The notes under the pieces: generated by a model
Seen by the model: the letters and a program-made list of their open reading frames with translations, nothing else
Database searches by the model: none
What the model was told of the DNA's origin: nothing
Position numbers and translations under genes: made by a program
Shown here: positions 16,162 to 26,400 of the stretch, one piece after another
Numbering within the stretch: the first letter of the stretch is position 1
Layout of the letters: each line of letters starts with the position of its first letter
Source: Paracoccaceae bacterium Fryx2
GTDB taxonomy: Bacteria > Pseudomonadota > Alphaproteobacteria > Rhodobacterales > Rhodobacteraceae
DNA: 64,000 nucleotides
NCBI GenBank assembly: GCA_032334235.1
Contig: JAVSGI010000008.1
Location: forward strand, 1-64,000
Direction: 5' to 3'

Positions 16162-18302
16162 GCGTCGGCCCTAGCAGCCTGACGCCGGGTGAGCAGACTT
16201 TTTGGCCCATCGGCGACCACCTTGCCGCCATCAATCACGATCACCCTGTCGACCAGCTCCAACAGGCTGGTCCGGTGCGTGATCACGATCAGGGTCCGGC
16301 CGTCGAGAACGCCCTTCAATCGCGCAATCAGCGCCGCTTCACTCTGGATATCCATGGAAGCCGTTGGTTCGTCTAGCAGCAGGATCGGTGGGTCCCCCAT
16401 CAGGGCGCGCGCCAGCACCACGGCTTGCCGCTGGCCACCCGACAGGCCCTGACCCCGCTCGCCAATGCGCATGTCGTAGCCTTCGGGATGACGCGCCGCG
16501 AACTCCTCAACCCCGGCCAGGCGGGCTGCTTCCAATATATCCTCATCGCGCGGGCGCGCCGCACCAAATGCGATGTTCTCGCGCAGCGAACCGGACAAAA
16601 GCCAGGGCTCCTGAAGCACCGCGCCGATATTGCGCCTCAGGTCCGTCGGATCGATCTGGCGAATGTCGATCCCGTCGGCCAGCACGGCCCCCTCGGTCGG
16701 GCGGTAGAGCCCGAGCAAGAGCCGCGCGATGGTGCTCTTGCCTGACCCGATCGGCCCCATGATTGCAACGCGTTCACCCGGTGCGATGTCAAAACTGACC
16801 CCGTCAACCGCTGCGCTCTGCTGGTCGGGGTAGGTAAAGTTGACCCCATCAAAGCGTACCTCGCCTGAGAGCCGGGGGCGCGACAGGAACTGCCGTCCCG
16901 CAGGATGTTCGCCCGGAGCCTGCATCAGGGCTTCCAGACTGCGGTAGGAGCTGCGTGCCTGATGCAGACGGGTCAGCGTTTGTGCGATCAGCGCCAGCGG
17001 GGCCAATGCACGGCCCGTCAAGATCACCGCAGCAATCAGCACACCCGAGGTGATCTGGCCCGATACGACCAGCAGTGCGCCGTAGACCACGATGAGGATC
17101 TGCGCGCCTTGTTGGATGAGGCCTGTGGCATTGATTGCGCCTTGCGTGACTGCCCGGCTCTTGACCGCATAGACCGACTGGCGCCCGATCGCTTCGGCCC
17201 AGCGGGCGCGCATCTGACGTCCCGCACCAGCGGCCTTGATAGCCTCGATCCCGGTCAACGTCTCCACAAGGACGGTCTGCTTCATTTGACCCTCTGCCAG
17301 TACCCGATCCGCGAGACGGCCCAGCATGGGCTGAACCGCCACGCCGATCAGCAAGACCACGGGCACTGCGATCGCGGGCACTACGGCAAGCGGCCCGCCG
17401 AGCAGGAATATTGCGCCAATGAAAATCACCACAAAAGGCAGATCCACCAAGGCAACCATCGTTGCGGAGGTGAAGAAGTCTCGCAGGCTCTCAAACTCAC
17501 GCATGGTGGCCGATACAGCGCCCACCGAGCCTTTGCGCGCACCCATCTCGGTCTCGATAATGTGGTCGAACACGCGCTGGCCCATGTCGAGATCGGCGCG
17601 CTTGCCCGCATGGTCGATAAAGCCTGCGCGCAGCGTCTTCAGGATCAGATCAAACGCCAGGGCAACTCCGACACCTATCGTCAGCGCAAACAGCGACTCT
17701 GTGGCTGCGGAGGGTAGGATCCGGTCATAGACCACCATGGTGAAAAGCGAGGTAACCAGTGCCAGGCTGTTGATCATCATCGCGGCGAAGCCCACCTGAA
17801 TATAGGCCCAACGGTTCATGGCAATCGCGTCCCGAAACCAATGGCCCCGCACGCCCGCATCGCGCTCATCGCTGGCGTGACGGTATTCGGGCTTCAGGAT
17901 CAGGACATGACCCGTCAGGTCGGCAGACAGGTCCACGACCGACATCTCGATCAGGCCGTCTCCTGAGCGCGGGTCATGAACCGCGGCACCCTTGTCGTCG
18001 CGGCGGTGCAAGACGACAGCACCACCGGACTTGGTCAGCAAGATTGCCGGCATCAGGCCCGCATCGATCTCGCCGAGCGGGTGGTGACCGAAAGCGGCTT
18101 GTAACCCGGCCTGTTCGGCGGCGGCAATCACCCCGCGCAGGCCGGCCACAACTCCGCTATGATCATGGCCTGCCAGAACGTCATGCAGCGCCCCGAGGGT
18201 CATGGGACGTCCGTGATGCGCTGCGACATGCTGAACGCAGCGCTCCAGCACAGTGGCCACCCCTTGGGTCGGCGCAGCCGATGCGACATCAAGCCCACTC
18301 AT
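16158..18302 (-). CDS. Type I secretion ABC transporter (LapB/HlyB type)
   Basis: Fused permease-ATPase of 714 residues. Residues about 1-135 form a C39-peptidase-like domain; the usual catalytic Cys motif is not evident, as in RTX exporters where this domain only docks substrate. Six membrane helices follow (about 160-440, e.g. AAMMINSLALVTSLFTMVVY). The ATPase has Walker A GPIGSGKST (516-524), signature LSGGQ (620-624), Walker B ILLLDEPTASMD (Asp-Glu 644-645) and the H-loop His in ITHR. It exports unfolded substrate with a C-terminal signal, here most likely the giant adhesin. Four-base overlaps tie it to both neighbours. Confidence 0.94.
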   Translation of the reverse strand: MSGLDVASAAPTQGVATVLERCVQHVAAHHGRPMTLGALHDVLAGHDHSGVVAGLRGVIAAAEQAGLQAAFGHHPLGEIDAGLMPAILLTKSGGAVVLHRRDDKGAAVHDPRSGDGLIEMSVVDLSADLTGHVLILKPEYRHASDERDAGVRGHWFRDAIAMNRWAYIQVGFAAMMINSLALVTSLFTMVVYDRILPSAATESLFALTIGVGVALAFDLILKTLRAGFIDHAGKRADLDMGQRVFDHIIETEMGARKGSVGAVSATMREFESLRDFFTSATMVALVDLPFVVIFIGAIFLLGGPLAVVPAIAVPVVLLIGVAVQPMLGRLADRVLAEGQMKQTVLVETLTGIEAIKAAGAGRQMRARWAEAIGRQSVYAVKSRAVTQGAINATGLIQQGAQILIVVYGALLVVSGQITSGVLIAAVILTGRALAPLALIAQTLTRLHQARSSYRSLEALMQAPGEHPAGRQFLSRPRLSGEVRFDGVNFTYPDQQSAAVDGVSFDIAPGERVAIMGPIGSGKSTIARLLLGLYRPTEGAVLADGIDIRQIDPTDLRRNIGAVLQEPWLLSGSLRENIAFGAARPRDEDILEAARLAGVEEFAARHPEGYDMRIGERGQGLSGGQRQAVVLARALMGDPPILLLDEPTASMDIQSEAALIARLKGVLDGRTLIVITHRTSLLELVDRVIVIDGGKVVADGPKSLLTRRQAARADA

Positions 18303-19597
18303 TCGCGCGCTCCTCCAGAGTAAGGCGCAGCGGGCAAGGTCACACCGAACACGTCCAGAATGTCGCCCGTGGCGGCCAGCACCGCATAGCCCAGCACGGC
18401 TTGATCATGTTCCACCAGAATCTGCTGGCGTTCCGAGGCCAATGCCTCACGTTCTGCATCAAGAAGTTCGATCAGACTGCGGCGTCCAGCCTGGAACTGA
18501 TCCCGGGCGAGCTCAAGGTTGGCGCGGTTCGCCTCGGTCGCGGCGCGGGCTGCGGACAGGCGGTCAGGCATGACCCCCAATTCAGCGGACAGGATCCGCA
18601 ACCGACTGTCAAGTTCACGGCGGATGGCGTCCAAATCAACCCGCCGGGCGTCGATGCGCGCCTCAGCGGCCGCGACCCGGGCAGTCCGACCACGTGAGGG
18701 GGACAGGAGTTGTTCCGAAGCGAGCCCCGCCACCGCCCGAGATCCGGGGATCGCCGAGACAGAGACAGACACGGTCGGCACCCGCCCGGCCAGTGCCGCC
18801 GCATGCTCGGCTTGTGCCGCCAGGACCTCGGCTTCTGCCCGGCGCAGCGTCGGGCTCTCCGCAGCCCCACCGTCCGGCGCACGGGGTGCCTGCGGCGGCA
18901 GGCTGAGCTGCGCCAAGGGCGCGCGCCCGAAAACTTCCTCAAAGATAGCCTCGGCACGGATCACCTCAGAGCGGGCCGCGACCACGGCAGCACGGTCATT
19001 TGCAAGACGGCTCTGTGCCGTCAGCGTTTCTGCGCTCGATCCCAGACCACCCGCTGACCTGTCCTCGATCTGGGCTGTGGTTGCCTCCAGAGAGGCCAAT
19101 GATGCCTCCGATGCCCTCATCAGCGCCCGAGCAGTTGCCAACCGGGCCCAGGCCTCGACCGCGGAAAGGGCCGCGCGCGATCCAGCGTCCAACCGTCCGG
19201 CCAGACCCCCCAGCACCCGCGCCTTGGCTGCCGTCTGGCGCGCCTCGCTGGCGCCCCCATCATAAAGAAGCTGCGAGATCGCACCGAAGGAGGCCACGCC
19301 GAAGTCGCCGCTATTGTGCGGGCGCAGACCGACTGAGATCTGCGGCAAAAAGGCCCCGCTTTCGGCGAGGAGACCTGCTTCGGCTTCGCGCAGCGCCGCT
19401 TGCCCCCGCCCGAGCGTCGGGCTGGTTGTGACGGCTTGTGCCACCGCCCGCCCGAAATCACTACCTGCAAGAGATGCAGGAAGCCTGGCTTCACGGGTGA
19501 TAACAGCCGTCTCAAGCGGAGTTAGGTCCGGCGGGGTTGCGCAGGCGCTTAGCAGCGCTGTCATGATCAGTGCTGCTGCGGGGAGGATCCGTGTCAT
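18299..19597 (-). CDS. Outer-membrane channel of the exporter (TolC family, lipoprotein)
   Basis: Protein of 432 residues. A lipoprotein signal is seen at the N-terminus (ALIMTALLSACATPP, Cys at about 18). It is followed by two internally similar outer-membrane-efflux repeats rich in Ala/Arg/Glu helices, with motifs such as AQAVTTSPTLGRGQAALREA and FQAGRRSLIELLDAEREAL. This completes the tripartite type I system with the ABC and adaptor genes. It overlaps the next gene by four bases. LapE/BapD-like channels are the closest functional analogues. Confidence 0.9.
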   Translation of the reverse strand: MTRILPAAALIMTALLSACATPPDLTPLETAVITREARLPASLAGSDFGRAVAQAVTTSPTLGRGQAALREAEAGLLAESGAFLPQISVGLRPHNSGDFGVASFGAISQLLYDGGASEARQTAAKARVLGGLAGRLDAGSRAALSAVEAWARLATARALMRASEASLASLEATTAQIEDRSAGGLGSSAETLTAQSRLANDRAAVVAARSEVIRAEAIFEEVFGRAPLAQLSLPPQAPRAPDGGAAESPTLRRAEAEVLAAQAEHAAALAGRVPTVSVSVSAIPGSRAVAGLASEQLLSPSRGRTARVAAAEARIDARRVDLDAIRRELDSRLRILSAELGVMPDRLSAARAATEANRANLELARDQFQAGRRSLIELLDAEREALASERQQILVEHDQAVLGYAVLAATGDILDVFGVTLPAAPYSGGARE

Positions 19598-20445
19598 TGT
19601 CTGGTCAGTCCCGGAAACTGGATCAGCGGTTCATCGCCGGACGCGTCCGTGGCAAGCGCTGACAAAAAGCCCGCACCGGCCTTACGGTGTTTGCGGTTAA
19701 AAGAAGTGAGCGGTTGTGGCAGTGGGGCCGAACTCAGGAGCCGCTCGGCCTTCGCCATCCAGCCCAGATGCGCAAGCGAAACGAGCCCCGCATGCAGCAG
19801 CCCCAGCGCTCCGGACCGGTGCAGCGTCACGACGGCAGCCTCGTCAAGTGTGGCGGCCACGCTCGCGTCGACCACCAACATGCACCCGTCCCCGTCGAGT
19901 GCGGCCAACAGGCCCAGATCGCGCAAAGATTTGGCGGCACGGACGGTCGCAGGCAGCGCTTCAGCGTGCCCCTTGAGTAGGGCCGCTGTTTGGGCTGTCT
20001 GCGGCGCGAGGATGGGCGGGGAGCCATCGCTTTGTGTGAACATCCGGTGCTGTCCCGATCCCTTCGAGACGAGACCGCTTTGTTCATTTAGCGCGAGCGC
20101 ATGGCCGCCTCCGGGCACCTCGACCAGATCGAAGGGCCAGGCGGCCAGACGTGGGGGCAGCCAGGCGGCCTGCCACTGGCCATCTTGCCCGATAAAAGCC
20201 GATCGGCCCTGCGACCCACGGCGCAACAGCACATGTGGCTTGATGCCGGCCGGTCCGGGGACAAAAACCAACACAAAGCACGAGGCGGCAGAAACCACCT
20301 CGATATGTGTCACTGCTACGCTGCGCCAGTCGAGCGCAAAAGCGTAGCCGTCTGGCATTTGCCACGACCAAGCGCCGTGACGGACCCAGCTGACGGGCTG
20401 GGCGGCTTTTGCCTCGTCTATCATCACGTACACGTCTACCACCAC
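19594..20445 (-). CDS. SapC-like protein
   Basis: Protein of 283 residues resembling the SapC (S-layer related) family: an N-terminal ...LDWRSVAVTHIEVVSAASCF beta segment, then FIGQDGQWQAAWLPPRLAAW PFDLVEV, matching the family pattern in which a strand is followed by W..A.LPP.L..PF. No signal peptide is apparent. It sits three bases after the adhesin stop and overlaps the TolC-family start, so it belongs to the same transcript. SapC-like genes recur beside RTX or S-layer proteins; the molecular role is not established. Confidence 0.65.
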   Translation of the reverse strand: MVVDVYVMIDEAKAAQPVSWVRHGAWSWQMPDGYAFALDWRSVAVTHIEVVSAASCFVLVFVPGPAGIKPHVLLRRGSQGRSAFIGQDGQWQAAWLPPRLAAWPFDLVEVPGGGHALALNEQSGLVSKGSGQHRMFTQSDGSPPILAPQTAQTAALLKGHAEALPATVRAAKSLRDLGLLAALDGDGCMLVVDASVAATLDEAAVVTLHRSGALGLLHAGLVSLAHLGWMAKAERLLSSAPLPQPLTSFNRKHRKAGAGFLSALATDASGDEPLIQFPGLTRQ

Positions 20446-20448
20446 GTA

Positions 20449-23400
20449 TCAGAGCATCACATGCGCAGCGACGAGATCTTCAAGCCGGATGTCCTCGAGG
20501 ATCATTACCGTATTCACATCAAAGGTGATCCGGGTGTCATGTCCGCCTGGACCTTCGGCTGACAGCAGCGCCTGGAACGTCGCAAAGTTTGCTATGCCAA
20601 ACGCTGTGATATCCAGCCGATCGCCTTCCCCTCCGTCGAAATCGATCACCGTAGTGGTGCCGTCAAGGTTGCGGGCCACAAAGATATCCGCACCGGCCCC
20701 GCCAGACAAGCGGTCGGTCCCACCGCCGCCGTCCAGCGTGTCCGCGCCGGTTCCGGCGAAGATCACATCGTTTGCAGCCGTGCCGGTCAGCGTATCATTA
20801 CCCACCGTGCCCACCTGCGTTGCCGCGCCGCTGAAATCACCGCCAAACACTACAAAGCTCGCGCCGGAGTTGGCGCCATTCGGGGCGTCGAACGGGGCCC
20901 CAACGATCAGGTCATCAAACCCGTCGCCGTTCACATCGCCCGCAGAACTCACCGAATTGCCCGAGAAGTCATCCGCCGACACGCCGTTGATCACAAAGCC
21001 GCCGGTGCCCGCCTCAATCGCCGACAGCTCCACCGCCGTGCTGTCCGTCTTGCCAAACACCACAAAGCTCGCGCCGGAGTAGTCGCCATTCGGGTCGTCG
21101 TACTTGGCCCCGACGATTAGGTCATCAAATCCATCGCCGTTCACATCGCCCGCAGAACTGACCGAATAGCCCGAGTAGTCACCATCCGACACGCCGTTGA
21201 TCACAAAGCCGCCGGTGCCCGCCTCAATCGCTGACAGCTCCACCGCCGTGCTGTCCGTCTTGCCAAACACCACAAAGCTCGCGCCGGAGTAGTCGCCATT
21301 CGGGTCGTCGTACGGGGCCCCAACGATCAGATCGTCAAACCCGTCGCCGTTCACATCGCCCGCAGAACTCACCGAAATGCCCGATTGGTCATACGCCGAC
21401 ATGCCGTTGATCACGAAGCCGCCGGTGCCCGCCGCAATCGCCGACAGCTCCACCGCCGTGCCGTCCGTCTTGCCAAACACCACAAAGCTCGCGCCGGAGG
21501 AGACGCCATTCGGGTCGTCGCCATTGGCCCCAACGATCAGATCGTCAAACCCATCGCCGTTCACATCGCCCGCAGAACTCACCGAATAGCCCGAGCGGTC
21601 ACTCGCCGACACGCCGTTGATCACAAAGCCGCCGGTGCCCGCCTCAATCGCCGACAGCTCCACCGCCGTGCCGTCCGTCTTGCCAAACACCACAAAGCTC
21701 GCGCCAGATTCGTTGCCATTTGGGTCGTCGCCCCTGGCCCCGACGATCAGGTCATCAAACCCGTCGCCGTTTACATCGCCCGCAGAACTCACCGACCAGC
21801 CCGACTGGTCAAGCGCCGACACGCCGTTGATCACAAAGCCGCCGGTGCCCGCCTCGATGGCTGACAGTTCCACCGCCGTGCCGTCCGTCTTGCCAAACAC
21901 CACAAAGCTCGCGCCGGAGGAGACGCCATTCGGGTCGTCGCCTAAGGCCCCGACGATCAGGTCGTCAAACCCGTCGCCGTTCACATCGCCCGCAGAACTC
22001 ACCGAAAAGCCTGAGTTGTCATTCGCCGACACGCCGTTGATCACAAAGCCGCCGGTGCCCGCCTCAACGTCCGATAGCTGCACCGCCGTGCCGTTCGTCT
22101 TGCCAAACACCACAAAGCTCGCGCCGGATCTGTCGCCATTCGGGTCGTCGAACGGGGCCCCAACGATCAGATCGTCAAACCCATCGCCGTTCACATCGCC
22201 CGCAGAACTCACCGAAAAGCCCGACTCGTCACCCGCCGACACGCCGTTGATCACGAAGCCGCCGGTGCCCGCCGCGATGGCGGAGAGTTCGACGGCTGGC
22301 AACGGCGCCGCCGGCAGACCAATCCCCACAACCCCGTCCTGCAGCTCTAGCCGGGCATTGCCGTTGGTGTAGACCGTGAAACTACCGGTGTCGGTAAGCG
22401 TGCCCGCATAAACCCAGCCGGTATCTGCCAGCGTCAGCGTGTCGCTGCCCCCGCCCAGCACCCGCAGGGTGTTCGACGTATCCGACAGCCGCAAAAGCTC
22501 GAGCGCCGATAGCGTCAGCGCGTTTCCGCCCGCCGCCAGGTCGATCACTTCGATCCCGCTCAACGAAGTATTGTCGAGCACGGTCAGATCCAGCGCCAGA
22601 CTGGCGCCGCTTAACCGGAACGTGTCGGTACCCGCGCCGCCGTCGATCCGCGCAAACGCAAGATCGCCAACCGAGAGAACATCATCGCCCGCGCCGCCGC
22701 GCAGCACATCCGCGCCGCCGCCGCCGTCAAGCGTGTCGTTGCCGGTGCCGCCAATCAGCACATCGTTTGCAGCCGTGCCGGTCAGCGTATCATTACCCAC
22801 CGTGCCCACTTGCGTTGCAGCGCCGCTGAAGTTTCCGCCAAACACCACAAAGCTCGCGCCGGAGTTGCTTAAATTTGGGTCATCGCCCGGGGCCCCGACG
22901 ATCAGATCGTCGAACCCGTCGCCGTTTACATCGCCCGCAGAACTCACCGACCAGCCCGATTGGTCATACTCTGACACGCCGTTGATCACGAAGCCGCCGG
23001 TGCCCGCCTCGATCGCCGACAGCTCCACCGCCGTGCCGTCGGTCTTGCCAAACACCACAAAGCTCGCGCCGGAGTAGCTGCCATTCGGGTTGTCGCGGTA
23101 GGCCCCGACGATCAGATCGTCGAACCCATCGCCGTTCACATCGCCCGCAGAACTCACCGAAAAGCCCGAGTAGTCATCCGCCGACACGCCGTTGATCACA
23201 AAACCGCCGGTGCCCGCCTCAATCGCCGATAGCTGCACCGCCGTGCCGTCCGTCTTGCCAAACACCACAAAGCTCGCGCCAGAGTAGCTGCCATTCGGGT
23301 CGTCGGCCCAGGCCCCGACGATCAGATCGTCGAACCCATCGCCGTTCACATCGCCCGCAGAACTCACCGAAAAGCCCGAGTAGTCATCCGCCGACACGCC

Positions 23401-26400
23401 GTTGATCACAAAACCGCCGGTGCCCGCCTCAATCGCCGATAGCTGCACCGCCGTGCCGTCCGTCTTGCCAAACACCACAAAGCTCGCGCCAGATCTGTCG
23501 CCATTCGGGTCGTCGGCCCAGGCCCCGACGATCAGATCGTCAAACCCGTCGCCGTTCACATCGCCCGCAGAACTCACCGACCGGCCCGAGGAGTCATGCG
23601 CCGATGCGCCGTTGATCACAAAGCCGCCGGTGCCCGCCGCAATCGCCGACAGCTCCACCGCCGTGCCGTCCGTCTTGCCAAACACCACAAAGCTCGCGCC
23701 GGAGCCGTCGCCATTCGGGTCGTCGCCCCGGGCCCCGACGATCAGATCGTCGAACCCGTCGCCGTTCACATCGCCCGCAGAACTCACCGACCGGCCCGAT
23801 TGGTCATACTCTGACACGCCGTTAATCACAAAGCCGCCGGTGCCCGCCTCGATCGCCGACAGCTCCACCGCCGTGCCGTCCGTCTTGCCAAACACCACAA
23901 AGCTCGCGCCGGAGTCGCTGTTGCCATTCGGGTCGTCCAACCAGGCCCCGACGATCAGATCGTCGAACCCGTCGCCGTTCACATCGCCCGCAGAACTCAC
24001 CGAACTACCCGACTGGTCACCCGCCGACACGCCGTTGATCACAAAGCCGCCAGTGCCAGCCGCAATCGCCGACAGCTGCACCGCCGTGCCGTCCGTCTTG
24101 CCAAACACCACAAAGCTCGCGCCGGAGTTGCTGCCATTCGGGTCGTCGCCGTAGGCCCCGACGATCAAATCGTCAAACCCGTCGCCGTTCACATCGCCCG
24201 CAGAACTCACCGACCGGCCCGAGGAGTCATGCGCCGATGCGCCGTTGATCACAAAGCCGCCGGTGCCCGCCGCGATGGCGGATAGTTCGACGGGCTCAAT
24301 GGGTTCATTCACGCCCGTAATCGTGACTGTGACGATCTGTGTGGTTCCGTCTGCCGTCACCGCCGTAAAGCTGTCGGTCAGCGTGGCGCCCAGGCTGAGC
24401 GCCTGGATCGCGGCCTGCGTGTTATCGGCCGCATAGGTCCAGACCCCGTCCGTGCCCAGCGTGAACGTGCCATAGCTGTTCGAGCCAGCGGTCGACGCCT
24501 GTGCTGCAAACACCGCTTGGCCCGTATCGGCATCCGTCACCGTCAGGGTTCCGGTGGTGGTCAGAGAGGTCGCATCATCCTCGGTCACAGCTCCGGTTGA
24601 AACACCCGCGATCACCGCACCGTCATTCACGCCCGTAATCGTGACAGTAACCACCTGCGTGGTCCCGTCCGCCGTCACCGCCGTAAAGGCGTCAGTCAGC
24701 GTGGCACCCGTGCCAAGCGCCTGGATCGCGGCTTGCGTGTTATCTGCCGCATAGGTCCAGACCCCGTCCGTGCCCAGCGTGAACGTGCCATAGCTGTTCG
24801 AGCCAGCGGTCGACGCCTGTGCTGCAAACACCGCTTGGCCCGTATCGGCATCCGTCACCGTCAGGGTTCCGGAGGTGGTCAGAGAGGCCAAGGTATCCTC
24901 GGTCACAGCGCCGGTTGAAACACCCGCGATCACCGCGCCATCATTCACGCCCGTGATCGTCACCGTCACGACCCGTGTGGTTCCGTCCGCCGTCACCGCC
25001 GTAAAGCTGTCGGTCAGCGTGGCGCCCGTGCCAAGCGCCTGGATCGCGGCTTGCGTGTTATCTGCCGCATAGGTCCAGACCCCGTCCGTGCCCAGCGTGA
25101 ACGCGCCATGCCCGTTTGAGCCCGTAGTCGACTCCTGTGCTGCAAACACCGCTTGGCCCGTATCGGCATCCGTCACAGTCAGGGTTCCGGAGGTGGTCAG
25201 AGAGGCCAAGGTATCCTCGGTCACAGCGCCGGTTGAAACACCCGCGATCACCGCGCCATCATTCACGCCCGTGATCGTCACCGTCACGACCCGTGTGGTT
25301 CCGTCCGCCGTCACCGCCGTAAAGCTGTCGGTCAGCGTGGCGCCCGTGCCAAGCGCCTGGATCGCGGCCTGCGTGTTGTCCGCCGCATAGCTCCAGGCCC
25401 CGTCCGTGCCCAGCGTGAACGTGCCATGCCCGTTTGAGCCCGCAGTCGACTCCTGTGCTGCAAACACCGCTTGGCCCGTATCGGCATCCGTCACAGTCAG
25501 GGTTCCGGAGGTGGTCAGAGAGGCCAAGGTATCCTCGGTCACAGCGCCGGTTGAAACACCCGCGATCACCGCGCCATCATTCACGCCCGTGATCGTCACC
25601 GTCACGACCTGTGTGGTTCCGTCCGCCGTCACCGCCGTAAAGCTGTCGGTCAGCGTGGCGCCCGTGCCAAGCGCCTGGATCGCGGCCTGCGTGTTGTCCG
25701 CCGCATAGCTCCAGGCCCCGTCCGTGCCCAGCGTGAACGTGCCATAGCTGTTCGAGCCAGCGGTCGACGCCTGTGCTGCAAACACCGCTTGGCCCGTATC
25801 GGCATCCGTCACAGTCAGGGTTCCGGAGGTGGTCAGAGAGGCCAAGGTATCCTCGGTCACAGCGCCGGTTGAAACACCCGCGATCACCGCGCCATCATTC
25901 ACGCCCGTGATCGTCACCGTCACGACCCGTGTGGTTCCGTCCGCCGTCACCGCCGTAAAGCTGTCGGTCAGCGTGGCGCCCGTGCCAAGCGCCTGGATCG
26001 CGGCCTGCGTGTTGTCCGCCGCATAGCTCCAGGCCCCGTCCGTGCCCAGCGTGAACGTGCCATGCCCGTTTGAGCCCGCAGTCGACTCCTGTGCTGCAAA
26101 CACCGCTTGGCCCGTATCGGCATCCGTCACAGTCAGGGTTCCGGAGGTGGTCAGAGAGGCCAAGGTATCCTCGGTCACAGCGCCGGTTGAAACACCCGCG
26201 ATCACCGCGCCATCATTCACGCCCGTGATCGTCACCGTCACGACCCGTGTGGTTCCGTCCGCCGTCACCGCCGTAAAGCTGTCGGTCAGCGTGGCGCCCG
26301 TGCCAAGCGCCTGGATCGCGGCCTGCGTGTTGTCCGCCGCATAGCTCCAGGCCCCGTCCGTGCCCAGCGTGAACGTGCCATGCCCGTTTGAGCCCGCAGT

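Noticed and set aside
16905-17717. 270-codon plus-strand frame opposite the ABC transporter
   Set aside because: Antisense to conserved ATPase motifs, His/Gln/Arg-rich composition and no ribosome site.
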